In this document: positions 11,072 to 20,669 of the stretch, one piece after another
How positions within the stretch are numbered: the first letter of the stretch is position 1
How the letters are laid out: every line of letters begins with the position of its first letter
Assembly (NCBI RefSeq): GCF_021155765.1
Contig: NC_060114.1
Location: 1,488,001-1,552,000 of the forward strand
Length of the DNA stretch: 64,000 nucleotides
Source: Diprion similis
Taxonomy: Eukaryota; Arthropoda; Insecta; Hymenoptera; Diprionidae
Direction of reading: 5' to 3'
Translations under genes and position numbers: made by a program
The notes under the pieces: generated by a model
Databases searched by the model: none
What the model was told of the DNA's origin: nothing
Seen by the model: only the letters and a program-made list of their open reading frames with translations

Positions 11072-11372
11072 AAAGAGTTATCGGACTTTTCGAATAGTCG
11101 CGCGCCTGCGTGCGCACTCGATGCGACGCCATTATTGTTTCTATGCGTGGCCGAGAGAGGTGTTATACGAGAACGTGGCAGGAAGGCGAGTCAGTAGTCT
11201 AGCATCCGCTGACGAGTACAACACGTCCTCGTGATATATTAAAAAAAAAAAACTTTATCTTTTCGCTGTACATGCGTGATTTTGTCTATCGTTATTTTTG
11301 TCCGAAAACATTCTGCTCCCTTAAAACCTCGAGACATTCGACACTGCAATAAACGAGTCGTTTATCTCAAAA
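11062..11372 (+). repeat. copia-1 3' LTR
   Basis: 311 bases paired with 6501-6811. The gag-pol frame runs 10 bases into it and uses a TAA inside the LTR as its stop. The sequence just upstream (CAGTGAGTG) is only weakly purine-rich, so the polypurine tract is short or unusual. Confidence 0.92.
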
Positions 11373-11377
11373 TATTC

Positions 11378-11536
11378 TACCCGTGTCTCAATTCTCTTCC
11401 TGCACTGGGGAAAGGGACGCACGCAAGTGTATAATCGACGTATACGAACCCATAAATAGCCAAATAACATCTTGGCTGGGCGTAGAGTAGGTTCCGGTTA
11501 CCGCTCATCGTAACCTACGCAACCTACCCCGTAACA
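11378..11536 (+). repeat. gypsy-1 5' LTR, right part
   Basis: This resumes the LTR sequence interrupted by copia-1 and ends CCCCGTAACA, as does the 3' LTR. The following TTCTGGTGGCAGCGG is the likely primer-binding site and is identical after the LTR of the second gypsy copy at 63076. Confidence 0.88.
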
Positions 11537-11985
11537 TTCTGGTGGCAGCGGTTTTGCCGTCGACCTACCCTTCGTGCAGTGCTTCGGAAAATCTACGCAA
11601 GAAAAGTGTTAATACGCAAAACTCCCGATACCATATCAATAAGTGATAGCCACGTCGAGAGTGTTCGCCGGCAGATCAAGTGTGTACCTGACTAATTCAG
11701 AACTCGCAACGAACTGTACAACGAGTGGAAATACACGGACGACAGCCGAGTTATACCACACATCATCTTTCGGAACACAAAATTGTGATTAGCCCCCACC
11801 CCTTTCTGGACACCTGCGACGCTGGAACAAGAATCTGGACCCAAGATTGGCATCACTCAGATACCTGGAACACCAAACCGAGACTCTTCAACACGCAGCG
11901 GACTTCCCCACCCACACCCTCCTCGTGCTGACGGACGACGTGCATCACCTCTTCAAGTCTCACCTGCCTTCAGTCGCCTACAACC

Positions 11986-12020
11986 ATGCCGTACCTTGTG
12001 TTTGTGTTCATCTTTGCTCT
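11986..12020 (+). CDS. env: mini-exon: start codon and hydrophobic leader for spliced env
   Basis: Eleven codons plus two bases beginning with a well-placed ATG (CAACCATG) and encoding a strongly hydrophobic stretch, directly followed by a consensus donor (GTAAGT at 12021). If unspliced, the frame ends at a TAA inside that donor after 12 codons. If spliced to the acceptor at 18618-18619, the phase is correct to continue into the env frame. The same exon and donor, with two substitutions visible in the peptide, are conserved in the second copy at 63655-63689. Known errantiviruses make env from a spliced mRNA. The role as signal-peptide exon is inference. Confidence 0.7.
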
Positions 12021-13213
12021 GTAAGTTCGTTGTAATCCTTAGTAATAAGTTGATATTTCATCTCTGTACCCATTGCGCATCTACGAAAATCGATACGGCA
12101 CCAACTAATGAGACCGGTTCATCTTTTTGGTCGGTAAAAGACGTCTTACCGACGATCCCTGCGTTCGATGGCAACAACATGCCTTTTGACCAATTTATGG
12201 AACAATTGCGCCACGTGAAAACCCTCATTAGAGCTTCAGACAAATTGACTCTTGCTAAATTTGCACAATCAATAATTACCGGTCCCGCTTCCCGATATTT
12301 AGTAGGCATTAATTGCAACGACGTCGAAGACCTTATAACAGCCCTCAGCCGAGCATACCGTCCGGATATCCCCGTACGTCAATTATCAACTCAATCAGAT
12401 AGAATTACCCAACAACCGCGTGAGCGCATCATCGATTACTCATGCAGAATAAGAGTAATATTAAACGAAATAAGCAAAGCTATCGAAAAAAAATACCCGC
12501 CAGACATAGCAACCGCCTTGCTAAATGACTTAAGAAAAGACACTGCTAGAACGTTCATTAGAGAGCTTGGACCAGAACTAGAGTGGAGAATAGCTACCAT
12601 CAGACCACTCCCTACCTTTGATATCGCCATCAGCATCGCCGAAAGTGAGGAGACCGAGTTAAATAACCGTCAAATGCAACCCTTTGCACAATATTGTACC
12701 CCTCCTACACACATGTATCCCCCAATTTCCCTCTCTGCCTGCCAAAACGATGCCCCTCCACCTCAGGTGTCCATAACCCCCTCCCTCATTCCCCCTCTAA
12801 TGTCATTGCCCACACCTGGTTACGCGCATCAGCAAGCGCCCCGTATCGAAACCATGTCCTACGCCCAAGCGCTCGGTGCAAGCACCCTCGCGCCTCCCGC
12901 AGATCGAACGAGGACCTCGCCGACTAGTTGCCAATTCTGCAACCAGCGAGGTCACCTGATCACGGAATGCCATCGCCTGCAAAATACAAGATACTGTACC
13001 AAATGTCGCAGAATGGGCCACTTTTACAATGAGTGCAACCAACCCAGCAGAAGCGACAAACTGTACTGCGATAACTGTAAGCGCAGAGGCCACACATCAG
13101 ACCAATGTAGATTTCCCCCGCGTGATAACCAAAACCATGTAAGTTCGAATCAAGATTTAAACGGCAACACTGCCCGCGGGGAGAACGCGCCCGCGAGCTA
13201 TGCAAACAACTAG
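11996..13213 (+). CDS. gag: gypsy-1 gag-like protein with three zinc knuckles
   Basis: Open frame of 405 codons. In the second gypsy copy the frame begins with ATG at 63764 (MAPTNETG); here the matching codon at 12095-12097 is ACG, so either translation starts at an upstream in-frame ATG (11996, overlapping the env mini-exon in another frame) or the start has been lost. A capsid-like helical region (PAFDGNNMPFDQFMEQL to about residue 220) is followed by a proline-rich linker and three CCHC knuckles in a row: CQFCNQRGHLITEC, CTKCRRMGHFYNEC and CDNCKRRGHTSDQC. These package genomic RNA in retroelements. Stop TAG at 13211-13213. Confidence 0.85.
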   Translation: MCLCSSLLCKFVVILSNKLIFHLCTHCASTKIDTAPTNETGSSFWSVKDVLPTIPAFDGNNMPFDQFMEQLRHVKTLIRASDKLTLAKFAQSIITGPASRYLVGINCNDVEDLITALSRAYRPDIPVRQLSTQSDRITQQPRERIIDYSCRIRVILNEISKAIEKKYPPDIATALLNDLRKDTARTFIRELGPELEWRIATIRPLPTFDIAISIAESEETELNNRQMQPFAQYCTPPTHMYPPISLSACQNDAPPPQVSITPSLIPPLMSLPTPGYAHQQAPRIETMSYAQALGASTLAPPADRTRTSPTSCQFCNQRGHLITECHRLQNTRYCTKCRRMGHFYNECNQPSRSDKLYCDNCKRRGHTSDQCRFPPRDNQNHVSSNQDLNGNTARGENAPASYANN

Positions 13214-13272
13214 CGTTCCGATCCACAAGCCACATCTTAATAACAGCTTCAGCTGATCCCCCTTTAATTTAA

Positions 13273-14127
13273 ATCGATGCCCCTGAATTGACAAAGATTT
13301 CTAAATTTATTATTGACACCGGTGCAGACGTAAACTCAATCAAAGAAAATTGCGTTAAGCCCTTCGTACGACGCACCACAGACGAACGTTTGACATTGAC
13401 TGGTATAACGGACGAAAAGATGGAAACCATCGCAAAAACGGAAATATGCTTTAATAACAACTCCCATACCTTTCACTTGGTCCCTGACTCATTCCCAGTC
13501 CCACATGACGGTATTTTAGGCCAACCCTTTTGACGAAAAGAGAAAGCAACTATCTTGTTCAACTCAAACTCGGTAATGCTTGGATCCTCATTGCCAATCC
13601 ACTTCAACAAAGTCGAACAACCTCCTCCTGAAACCGCTCGTGTTATTACAATAAAGGTCCGCACCGCGAAAGTCATCCCGATAATAGTTGCAAACCCAGA
13701 TAACAAAGTAGGCTACCTTAAACGCATTAATTTAGGCAACAATGTTCTTTGTGGTGAAGCAATAGTTCGAAATCAGAACGGCATCGCTTATTCCTACGTG
13801 TTCAATTGCAACGAATCTGTCGTAGAGATAGCATCTCCAACGGTAACCCTGGAAGAATTCGACAAACCACTGAGCACAGCCATGCCCGAAATTACGTCTA
13901 CCCCGCCGAATAAATCCGACAAAAATAATGAACAAAAATCCCCCCTTCCTACCCAAACCACTTGTCATAATAATTCATTAATTCTTTCTACCAATAACCA
14001 CATATCCCGTCCGCCCCATTACCCCATCTCCTACCCCCGTCAGCTCACTGACCCGCACATCAGCAACCTGAGTCCCGCATACCTGATAACAGTGCACCTC
14101 GTCGTGGCGCCGCAACAGTCCTCTTGA
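13273..14127 (+). pseudogene. pol: gypsy-1 protease and pol N-terminal part, broken
   Basis: Open after a TAA at 13270, in a different frame from gag, as expected if pol is normally reached by frameshifting. The aspartic protease signature FIIDTGADVNSI lies near the start (13303-13338) and GILGQPF near its end. An in-frame TGA at 13531-13533 follows directly, after which the same frame continues to 14127 with a region containing ARVITIKVRTAKVIPI and GNNVLCGEA, then a low-complexity Pro/Ser/Asn tail. The RT continues in another frame from about 14124, so at least one stop and one frame change separate protease from RT in this copy. Confidence 0.8.
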
Positions 14128-15737
14128 CTGACAGTAGGTCAGAGAGATTGGACGCCCTAAAGAATAGTGTGTACCTCGATCATCTAAATGACACCGAAAA
14201 ACAATTAATACTCGACCTGCTAACAGAATTTAACTATCTTTTCTATCTCCCGGGAAATAAATTAGGCCACACCAATCTAACCCATCACACTATCCCCAGG
14301 ACGGAAGACACACCAATTCACACCAAACAATACCGTTTTCCAAAAATCCACAAAGATGAAATCGAATCCCAGGTCAATAAACTCCTTTGGCAAGACCTTA
14401 TTAAACATTCCGCATCTCCTTATAATTCTCCGGTTTGGATCGTCCCCAGAAAATCCGATATTGACGGTAATAAACGATGGCGCATGGTGATCGACTACCG
14501 AAAGCTCAACGAAAAAACAATCGGCGACGCCTACCCAATGCCCGACATCACCGAAATTCTTGATCAACTTGGCTCAGCTAAATATTTCTCTACATTCGAC
14601 CTTGCTTCCGGCTTTTATCAAATTCCCATGCACCCTGATCATAGTGCAAAAACTGCATTTTCGACGCCCCGGGGCCACTATGAATTCTCCCGAATGCCCT
14701 TCGGATTAAAAAACGCCCCTGCCACGTTCCAAAGGCTTATGGATCAAGTCCTACTAGGCCTACATGGCAACAAAATGTTCGTATATTTAGATGATATAGT
14801 AATTTACGCCCGAAACCTAAAAGAACATGAGATTAAATTCCGAAAGTTAATGAAGAGACTAACTGACGCTGGTTTGACTCTGCAGCCAGACAAATGCCAA
14901 TTTCTGCGCAAAGAAGTCGTTTACCTCGATCACTTGATAACCGAGTCGGGAGTGAAACCTGACCCTAGTAAATTAGTAGCTGTAAAAGAATACCCGGTCC
15001 CCAAAAACCCCAAAAATGTTAGACAGTTCCTTAGTCTGCTAGGCTACTACCGCAGGTTTGTCCCAAATTTCGGAAAAATTGCGAAATGCCTTAATAATTT
15101 AACAAAAAAAGATACCCCTTTCATTTGGACATCCGAGCACCAATCTGCCTTCGAAACTTTACGTGATTGTTTATGCACAGAACCAATCCTTCAATACCCT
15201 GACTTCAGCAAGCCGTTCACGCTCACTACCGACGCGTCAAATTTCGCCATTGGTGCAGATCTGAGTCAAGATAAGGATGGCACCGACCTACCGGTAGCTT
15301 ACGCATCCCGAGCACTCAAATCCGCTGAATTAAATTACTCAGTGCCCGATAAAGAATTTTTGGCCGTGTACTGGAGTATTAACCATTTCCGTCCGTCTAT
15401 CTATGGCCAGAAATTTACTTTAGTGACAGACCATGAGCCGCTCAAATGGATAAAAAGCGTCAAGAAACCGAATTCCCGTTTACTACGTTGGAGTCTGGAA
15501 CTGGCAGAATATGATTTCGATACAAAACATAAATCCGGCAAATCTAATACCAACGCCGACGGTCTGTTCACAAACACGCCCCCTGATACCGCCCAAATCC
15601 TCCCTAAAGACGCAAAACGCGCCCGTCCCACGACTGAATCCTCTAGCGACAAATCAAAAAAACGCATTGAAACACTCATCAGTTCCCCCGACGCCCCCGA
15701 CAGACCACAGACGAACCTACAAACCCAGCCCCACTGA
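14124..15737 (+). pseudogene. pol: gypsy-1 reverse transcriptase and RNase H
   Basis: 537 open codons. Motifs in order: VWIVPRKSD and WRMVIDYRKLNEKT (fingers), FSTFDLASGFYQIPM with the first catalytic Asp, the KTAFSTPRGHYEFSRMPFGL block, the YLDD active site at residues 221-224, then the Ty3/gypsy-type RNase H with TTDASNFAIGA, YSVPDKEFLAVYW and DHEPLKW. The end of RNase H reads NADGLF where most relatives have an NADALSR-like motif. A Pro/Ser-rich tail follows and the frame stops at 15735. The domain itself looks undamaged, but it is cut off from protease and integrase by frame changes in this copy. Confidence 0.92.
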
Positions 15738-15769
15738 AACACCCAAAAACCTCTCATCCCACCTACCAC

Positions 15770-16009
15770 ATGATATATTCCTCCGGTTCTTCCGATCTCT
15801 CAGATGACGAATCTAGCGATAAAGAAACCCCGACAGCTCCTAAAACCCCTCCCGTCGCCCCCCCATCGATCCCGACGCACCGCCAACCTAAACGCCACCG
15901 TGAAACATACTCTCCGACAAATTCTGGTCCACATAAAAGATCGCACCTGAGCTACTTCTCAGATTCCTCCTTTAACTCAGATGACCTACAAACTCCGGAA
16001 ACCGACTAA
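15770..16009 (+). pseudogene. Ser/Pro-rich linker upstream of the macro domains
   Basis: 79 codons in the same frame as the macro/integrase region, separated from it by a single TAA at 16007. It contains acidic serine runs (SSGSSDLSDDESSDK) and Pro-rich segments and no known domain. It is probably the linker joining RNase H to the macro region in an undamaged element; a frame change of one base between RNase H and here would join them (inference). Confidence 0.6.
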
Positions 16010-17509
16010 AAAACAATTGACATTGAACCAGCCACCGACCTACCGGACTCTTCGCATACCCATACCCCCTCCTACAGCGATTTCCTCCTAGAAAGCGAAA
16101 CTTTTCCCACTACGCGTAATAAACGTATTAAAGAAATAAAAGCTGACCTATTACAACAAGAAGATAACCTGGCTCATTGTATATCAGTTGACTGTCAAAT
16201 CTCGAAAGGAATCGCGTCGCAGCTAGCAGAACGTAAATTCATAAACCGCGAACAACTCAGAGAATACGACCCGTCTGTGACCGACGTTATTCCTACCGCT
16301 CACGGAAACCGGCAAATTTATAACCTAGTTACAAAGCAAAAGTACAGTGACAAACGCTTGCCAGGCGTCTTTTTTGATACCTTGATCAACTTTAGGAAAA
16401 CCTTGGAAGAAGATGGTGTAACATCTGTCTCAATCCCGTTAATAGGCTGCGGACTCGACAAACTAGAATGGAGCACGGTGCGCAAAATGATCCACTATAT
16501 TTTCAAAGATATAAAAATGAATATCACCGTTTGTCACCTTGACCCTCCGCTTTCAACCCCCACACACCACGACGACACAACGGTGTCCGTTGATAACGCC
16601 TCACCTGACCCCATCCCTCCCACATCTGGTAACCCCGCTCCTTCTCTTCGTTCGCCGCGTAAGAAACCGCAACTTCCGACCAAATCAGTCGCACCTCTTG
16701 CCACCCCACCACCCCTCCCAGCCACGAACATCACCATCCCCCCGCCTGTAGGACCCCCGCGCCGTGCTAAGAGACGCCCACCAGCTGTTCCCAGGCCAGC
16801 GAACTCTACGACTCACCCCCCTCCACCTCCTCCCTCAGAACCCAGACTGGCCTCTGATAACGACAACAGCTCCAACTTGCTCACGGATACCGAATACCAT
16901 ACATGCGCCCAACAATCCGACTCCGATATGGAAACCACACACTCTGACCATGACATTGATCCCAATGTTAACAATGATTTGACCGATACCTCCCACGATT
17001 TCACGAACTTTGTTGACAACTTGGACGACATACCGGTATCTGACAATGTCAAAGATACCAATGCTGGTCTTTTGATGCTCAAAACCAATTATGCACACTT
17101 TATATCAACAGACTGCTCTTGGACTAAAGGCATACCATCACAACTTGCCCACGATAATATCGTTGACCCAGATATAGTTATGAGGCACCCTCCACAGAAA
17201 TTTGATATTATCGAATCCAAGCACAACAACCGACGGATTTTTACTCTAGTACTAAAATTAAAAGAATCAGATAACAGCAACCTATATGATATTTTTCAAC
17301 TCTTGTCTAAACTGAAAACAGTCTTGACCGATTTAATTCCGAAATCCCTTGCTTTCCCAATAACGGACGATAGTTTAGGTGGACTCGACCCTCGTGTTAT
17401 CCGAAAACTCTTATCTTACCTCTTCGCAGACTTACAAATTCAAATCACGCTTTGCCGCAACACGACTGTCACCCCAGACGAATGTTCATGTAAAGAAATA
17501 ATTGAATAA
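16010..17509 (+). CDS. tandem macro-domain region of gypsy-1 pol
   Basis: Open for 499 codons between the TAA stops at 16007 and 17507. Macro domain 1 (about 16124-16543) shows the order typical of TARG1/Poa1p-type macro domains: NLAHCISVDCQISKGIASQL (16166 on), YNLVTKQKY, IPLIGCGLDKLEW and NITVCHL at the end. Lys at 16352 and Asp at 16457 align with the catalytic Lys84 and Asp125 of human TARG1 (OARD1). A linker of about 170 residues, proline-rich then acidic, follows. Macro domain 2 (about 17063-17463) repeats the pattern (HFISTDCSWTKGIPSQLA, later GGLDPRVIRKLLSYLF and IQITLC) but the Lys is replaced and the GCGLD loop is altered, so it may only bind or be inert. Macro domains bind ADP-ribose and some remove it from proteins; the role here is unknown. 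The integrase follows directly in the same frame. Confidence 0.82.
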   Translation, partial: KTIDIEPATDLPDSSHTHTPSYSDFLLESETFPTTRNKRIKEIKADLLQQEDNLAHCISVDCQISKGIASQLAERKFINREQLREYDPSVTDVIPTAHGNRQIYNLVTKQKYSDKRLPGVFFDTLINFRKTLEEDGVTSVSIPLIGCGLDKLEWSTVRKMIHYIFKDIKMNITVCHLDPPLSTPTHHDDTTVSVDNASPDPIPPTSGNPAPSLRSPRKKPQLPTKSVAPLATPPPLPATNITIPPPVGPPRRAKRRPPAVPRPANSTTHPPPPPPSEPRLASDNDNSSNLLTDTEYHTCAQQSDSDMETTHSDHDIDPNVNNDLTDTSHDFTNFVDNLDDIPVSDNVKDTNAGLLMLKTNYAHFISTDCSWTKGIPSQLAHDNIVDPDIVMRHPPQKFDIIESKHNNRRIFTLVLKLKESDNSNLYDIFQLLSKLKTVLTDLIPKSLAFPITDDSLGGLDPRVIRKLLSYLFADLQIQITLCRNTTVTPDECSCKEIIE

Positions 17510-18532
17510 TGCCACGAATTATTAATTGGCAGTCATCAAGGCGTCACAAAAATATACAACCGCATTAGACAAAAATATTTTCGGCCGCACATGAAAGAAC
17601 AAATCCAAGACTTCATAAGAACTTGTGAGAGTTGCCAAAGGAAAAAACTAGTAAGAGTAAAAACCAGGTTGCCGATGGTGATAACAGATACTCCTGCCGA
17701 TGCATTCGACAAAGTAGCACTAGACATCGTTGTACCTCTCTCCCTTACTAAATCAAACAACAAATATCTTTTGACGATACAATGCAACTTGACGAAATTT
17801 CTGGACACCATCCCTTTACCTGACGCCACTGCCAAAACAATAGGTGCAGCATTCGCGAAAGAATACATTACACGTTACGGTGCCCCTCGAGCAATACTTA
17901 CAGACCAAGGACAGAATTTCATGAACACAGTCATTAAGCAACTTTGTTAACTTTTTAAAATAAAACAAATTCGAACTACAGCTTACCACCCACAGTCTAA
18001 CGGATCGCTAGAACGCAGTCACCTTGTTCTCACCGAACACGTCAAGCATTACAGGAATGCTGGTAAAGACTGGGATGAATACATCCGCTTTGCTATTTTC
18101 TGTTATAACACCGCGAAGCACGAAGGCACTAACTTCACTCCCCATCAGCCAATTTTTGGGTTCCATGCCAGACTTCCGACAGACGCGAACCCTGCCAGCG
18201 CTGACACCCGTTCCTACGATTCCTTCCTTCTAGATTTAATCTCTAACCTATCCAGCATACGAAAAAACGCCGCGGCTAACCTTATTTGAGCAAAGCACCG
18301 TTCCAAGACGTATTACAACCGTCGTACCAATAACCAAAATTTCGAAGCAGGTCAAAAGGTCTATCTACTAAACGAAACCCGATCTAAATTTGACGACCAC
18401 TATAAAGGAGCATATACGATCGAGCGTATAATTGACGATATCAATGCCGAAATTTTCATCACCCTCCATAAGACCAAAATTGTCCATCTGAATAAACTCA
18501 AATTAGCACAGGAAGAGAGTGATTCAAATTAA
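17510..18532 (+). pseudogene. pol: gypsy-1 integrase, broken by two stops
   Basis: This follows the macro region in the same frame after one TAA (17507). The HHCC zinc site starts at once (CHELLIGSHQG ... CESCQRKK), then the catalytic core with Asp in ALDIVVP, Asp in LTDQGQNF and Glu in SNGSLER. A TAA at 17948-17950 lies just before the segment leading to that Glu, and a TGA at 18287-18289 lies in the C-terminal domain. The frame ends with TAA at 18530. In an undamaged copy the macro domains would be joined directly to the integrase N-terminus. The three stops make this copy unlikely to integrate by itself. Confidence 0.85.
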
Positions 18533-18619
18533 ACCCACTTTAGAAGCCAACAGCCGTATATTATCAATCTACCCGTAACTGCATCATATTACGCCTCATG
18601 CCCTCGCATATCGTTGCAG

Positions 18620-20669
18620 GTGCAATGCCCTAAACAGCGAGACAGACGAGTTATCCAATGTCATGATTAAACAACTGGAACAAAACCCGGGAATCTTCTT
18701 CGAACAACTGCAAGACCTGCGTACATATAACAAAGAATGGACCCTGCTAAACTACGTGGACCTCCACAACCTATTCGACCGACTTGACCAAGCATCAGAT
18801 TTCTTGAATAAAAAAGGGGAAAAGAGCCATTGCCAGACCGGTAACCACATCCCAATGTTGGCTAACAGAATAAGAACCATGAAAACATATCAAAAACGAA
18901 TCGAATATCTAGTCGGCCATCGCACAGGCAAATTGACTCACTCTGAACTTGCAAAGCTAGCCCACCATCGCAAAACACGAGGCGCGATTAACTTCATTGA
19001 CAGCATATCAAAATCTCTATTCGGTACCCTAGACGTAGAAGACGGAGAAAATTACAATCAACAAATCGACAACCTTTACAATGACAGCAGACACTTAGCA
19101 TCTCTCCTTAATAAACAAACTAATATCGTCCAGTCAACACTAGGCGCCTACAAAAAAGAACTCGACAGCATTATAAGCCACGACCACGAACAAGATACGT
19201 TACTTACGATTCTCTCGAATGATGCAGCTATCTCAAAAGCCTTAATTGCTGACAACACCTTTAGAACAACCCTACTCAACCGACTAATGGACTTGGACCG
19301 ACACTTGAACGAATACGAACTTGACCTGTACAGCCTATCAGACGCCATTCTTTCCGCACAAAAAGGTATTGTCTACCCCAAAATTCTATCACCGAACCAA
19401 ACTATTTCTAGCCTCAAGCATATCCAGTCACTTAGACCGCAAATAGAATTCCCTATCCCATTGGACCCAAGCTACGCCGAAAAATTAATTCGCATCTCAC
19501 AAATCGACATAGCGTATTCCAAGCCCAGCCTCCTTTACGTAATATCCATCCCACTGCTCAACCCCGACGCCTTTAACCTATACAGATTGCTCCCCGTCCC
19601 TGTAAGACAGACGTACGACTCAACAAATAACAAATTCGCCTACATCCAACCTGGCAGTGATTACGTAGCTATAGCACTTAACCGAGCGTCATACTTCCAA
19701 ATTTCAGAATCTAGATTCACTGGATGCGTTTTGTCTTTGGGTAAATTCATATGCAAACTGACACAACCACTGTTTCATCACTCATCTCGTCGACTCTGTG
19801 AGGTTGGTCTTTTTCTAAACCCCTCTGAGAAAATTGCAAAAGAATGCGATATCAGACTGACCGCATTCGATGGTACCTACTGGACAGAATTCTCTACATC
19901 CAATTCTTGGATTTTCTCGTCTTCGACACCTGAAACTCTACATATTCTCTGCCCGAATGACCACACCTCCCGTGTCACGATCTCCGGCTCAGGCATTATC
20001 TCCCTGAATGACTTATGTACGGCTAGTACCTCTGAAGTAACCCTCAAAACCTCGAAACGTTCTCAATCTACCGAGATACATTCCTACGTTCCCAAGGTTA
20101 CCCTAGATTTAAGCCAAATATCCGTTAGTCTTGATTTTAATGTTTCCATTGACTTATCCCTCGTCGCCATCCATCCCTTGCGTGAACCTTCACACATTAA
20201 CTCCCATGACCTTGCCATCACTGGCGTTGCCATGATTGACGTGCTCAAACGCTCAGCCGATCTAAGCACACACTATCGTACTCGAAATAACATGCATCGT
20301 CTCACCACCAGCCTCAGCTATGGCGGAATCGCCTTCGCGTCCCTCTCAGCAGTTTTCTTTTGCTACAAATTCTCATTATTCAGTAAAATCTCAAAAGTAT
20401 ACTTTTGCTGTAAATCCAGGCGGACACGCCACAACCTCAACTCACGTCATCCAAGACCCCAAACCCTTTCCCACCATGCCATTTCCCACCCTCACCTAGA
20501 AAATAGGTCATTCCCTAACGACCTGGCTCTTCGCACTTCGTCGCTGCTCCGAGCTCATTCACAAATTGAACTGATGGAAATGTCCAAGCTACGACAACAC
20601 CCACGTAAACTGCCCCGCGATCAGAGCCTTGACGCTAGTTCCGACTCCCTCTTCATCTGGACAGACTAA
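18620..20669 (+). CDS. env: errantivirus-type envelope fusion protein, downstream exon
   Basis: The exon is taken from the acceptor AG at 18618-18619, which keeps phase with the mini-exon at 11986-12020; the first in-frame ATG is at 18663 and the stop at 20667-20669. There is no internal stop (668 codons from that ATG). Residues 103-106 (counting from 18663) form a furin-like RKTR followed by a GAINFIDSISKSLFGTLD stretch, the arrangement seen at the fusion peptide of baculovirus F-like proteins, which errantiviruses carry. Coiled-coil-like heptads follow. A single membrane anchor lies at about residues 553-573, with a cytoplasmic tail of about 95 residues rich in Arg and Ser. It is described only; the frame is open although pol of the same copy is broken. 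Confidence 0.85.

Larger units (their letters stand above)
6501..11372 (+). mobile_element. copia-1: intact Ty1/copia element inside the gypsy-1 LTR
   Basis: Two 311-base LTRs (6501-6811 and 11062-11372) flank a single 1,365-codon gag-pol frame. I see one mismatch between the LTRs (C/T in the AAAACATCCTGC word), so the insertion is recent. A 5-base duplication TATTC (6496-6500 and 11373-11377) restores the gypsy LTR exactly as in the uninterrupted copy near 21560. The LTR ends read TATTGAG and CTCAAAA rather than the usual TG and CA; because of sequence overlap with the target the border could be shifted by two bases. The primer-binding site GGTTATGGGCCC follows the 5' LTR directly and is the copia-type initiator-Met tRNA site. 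Confidence 0.93.

Noticed and set aside
15401..15769. Minus-strand frame of 122 codons over the RNase H region
   Set aside because: Antisense of the RT/RNase H coding region, Gly/Val/Ser-rich and without a motif.
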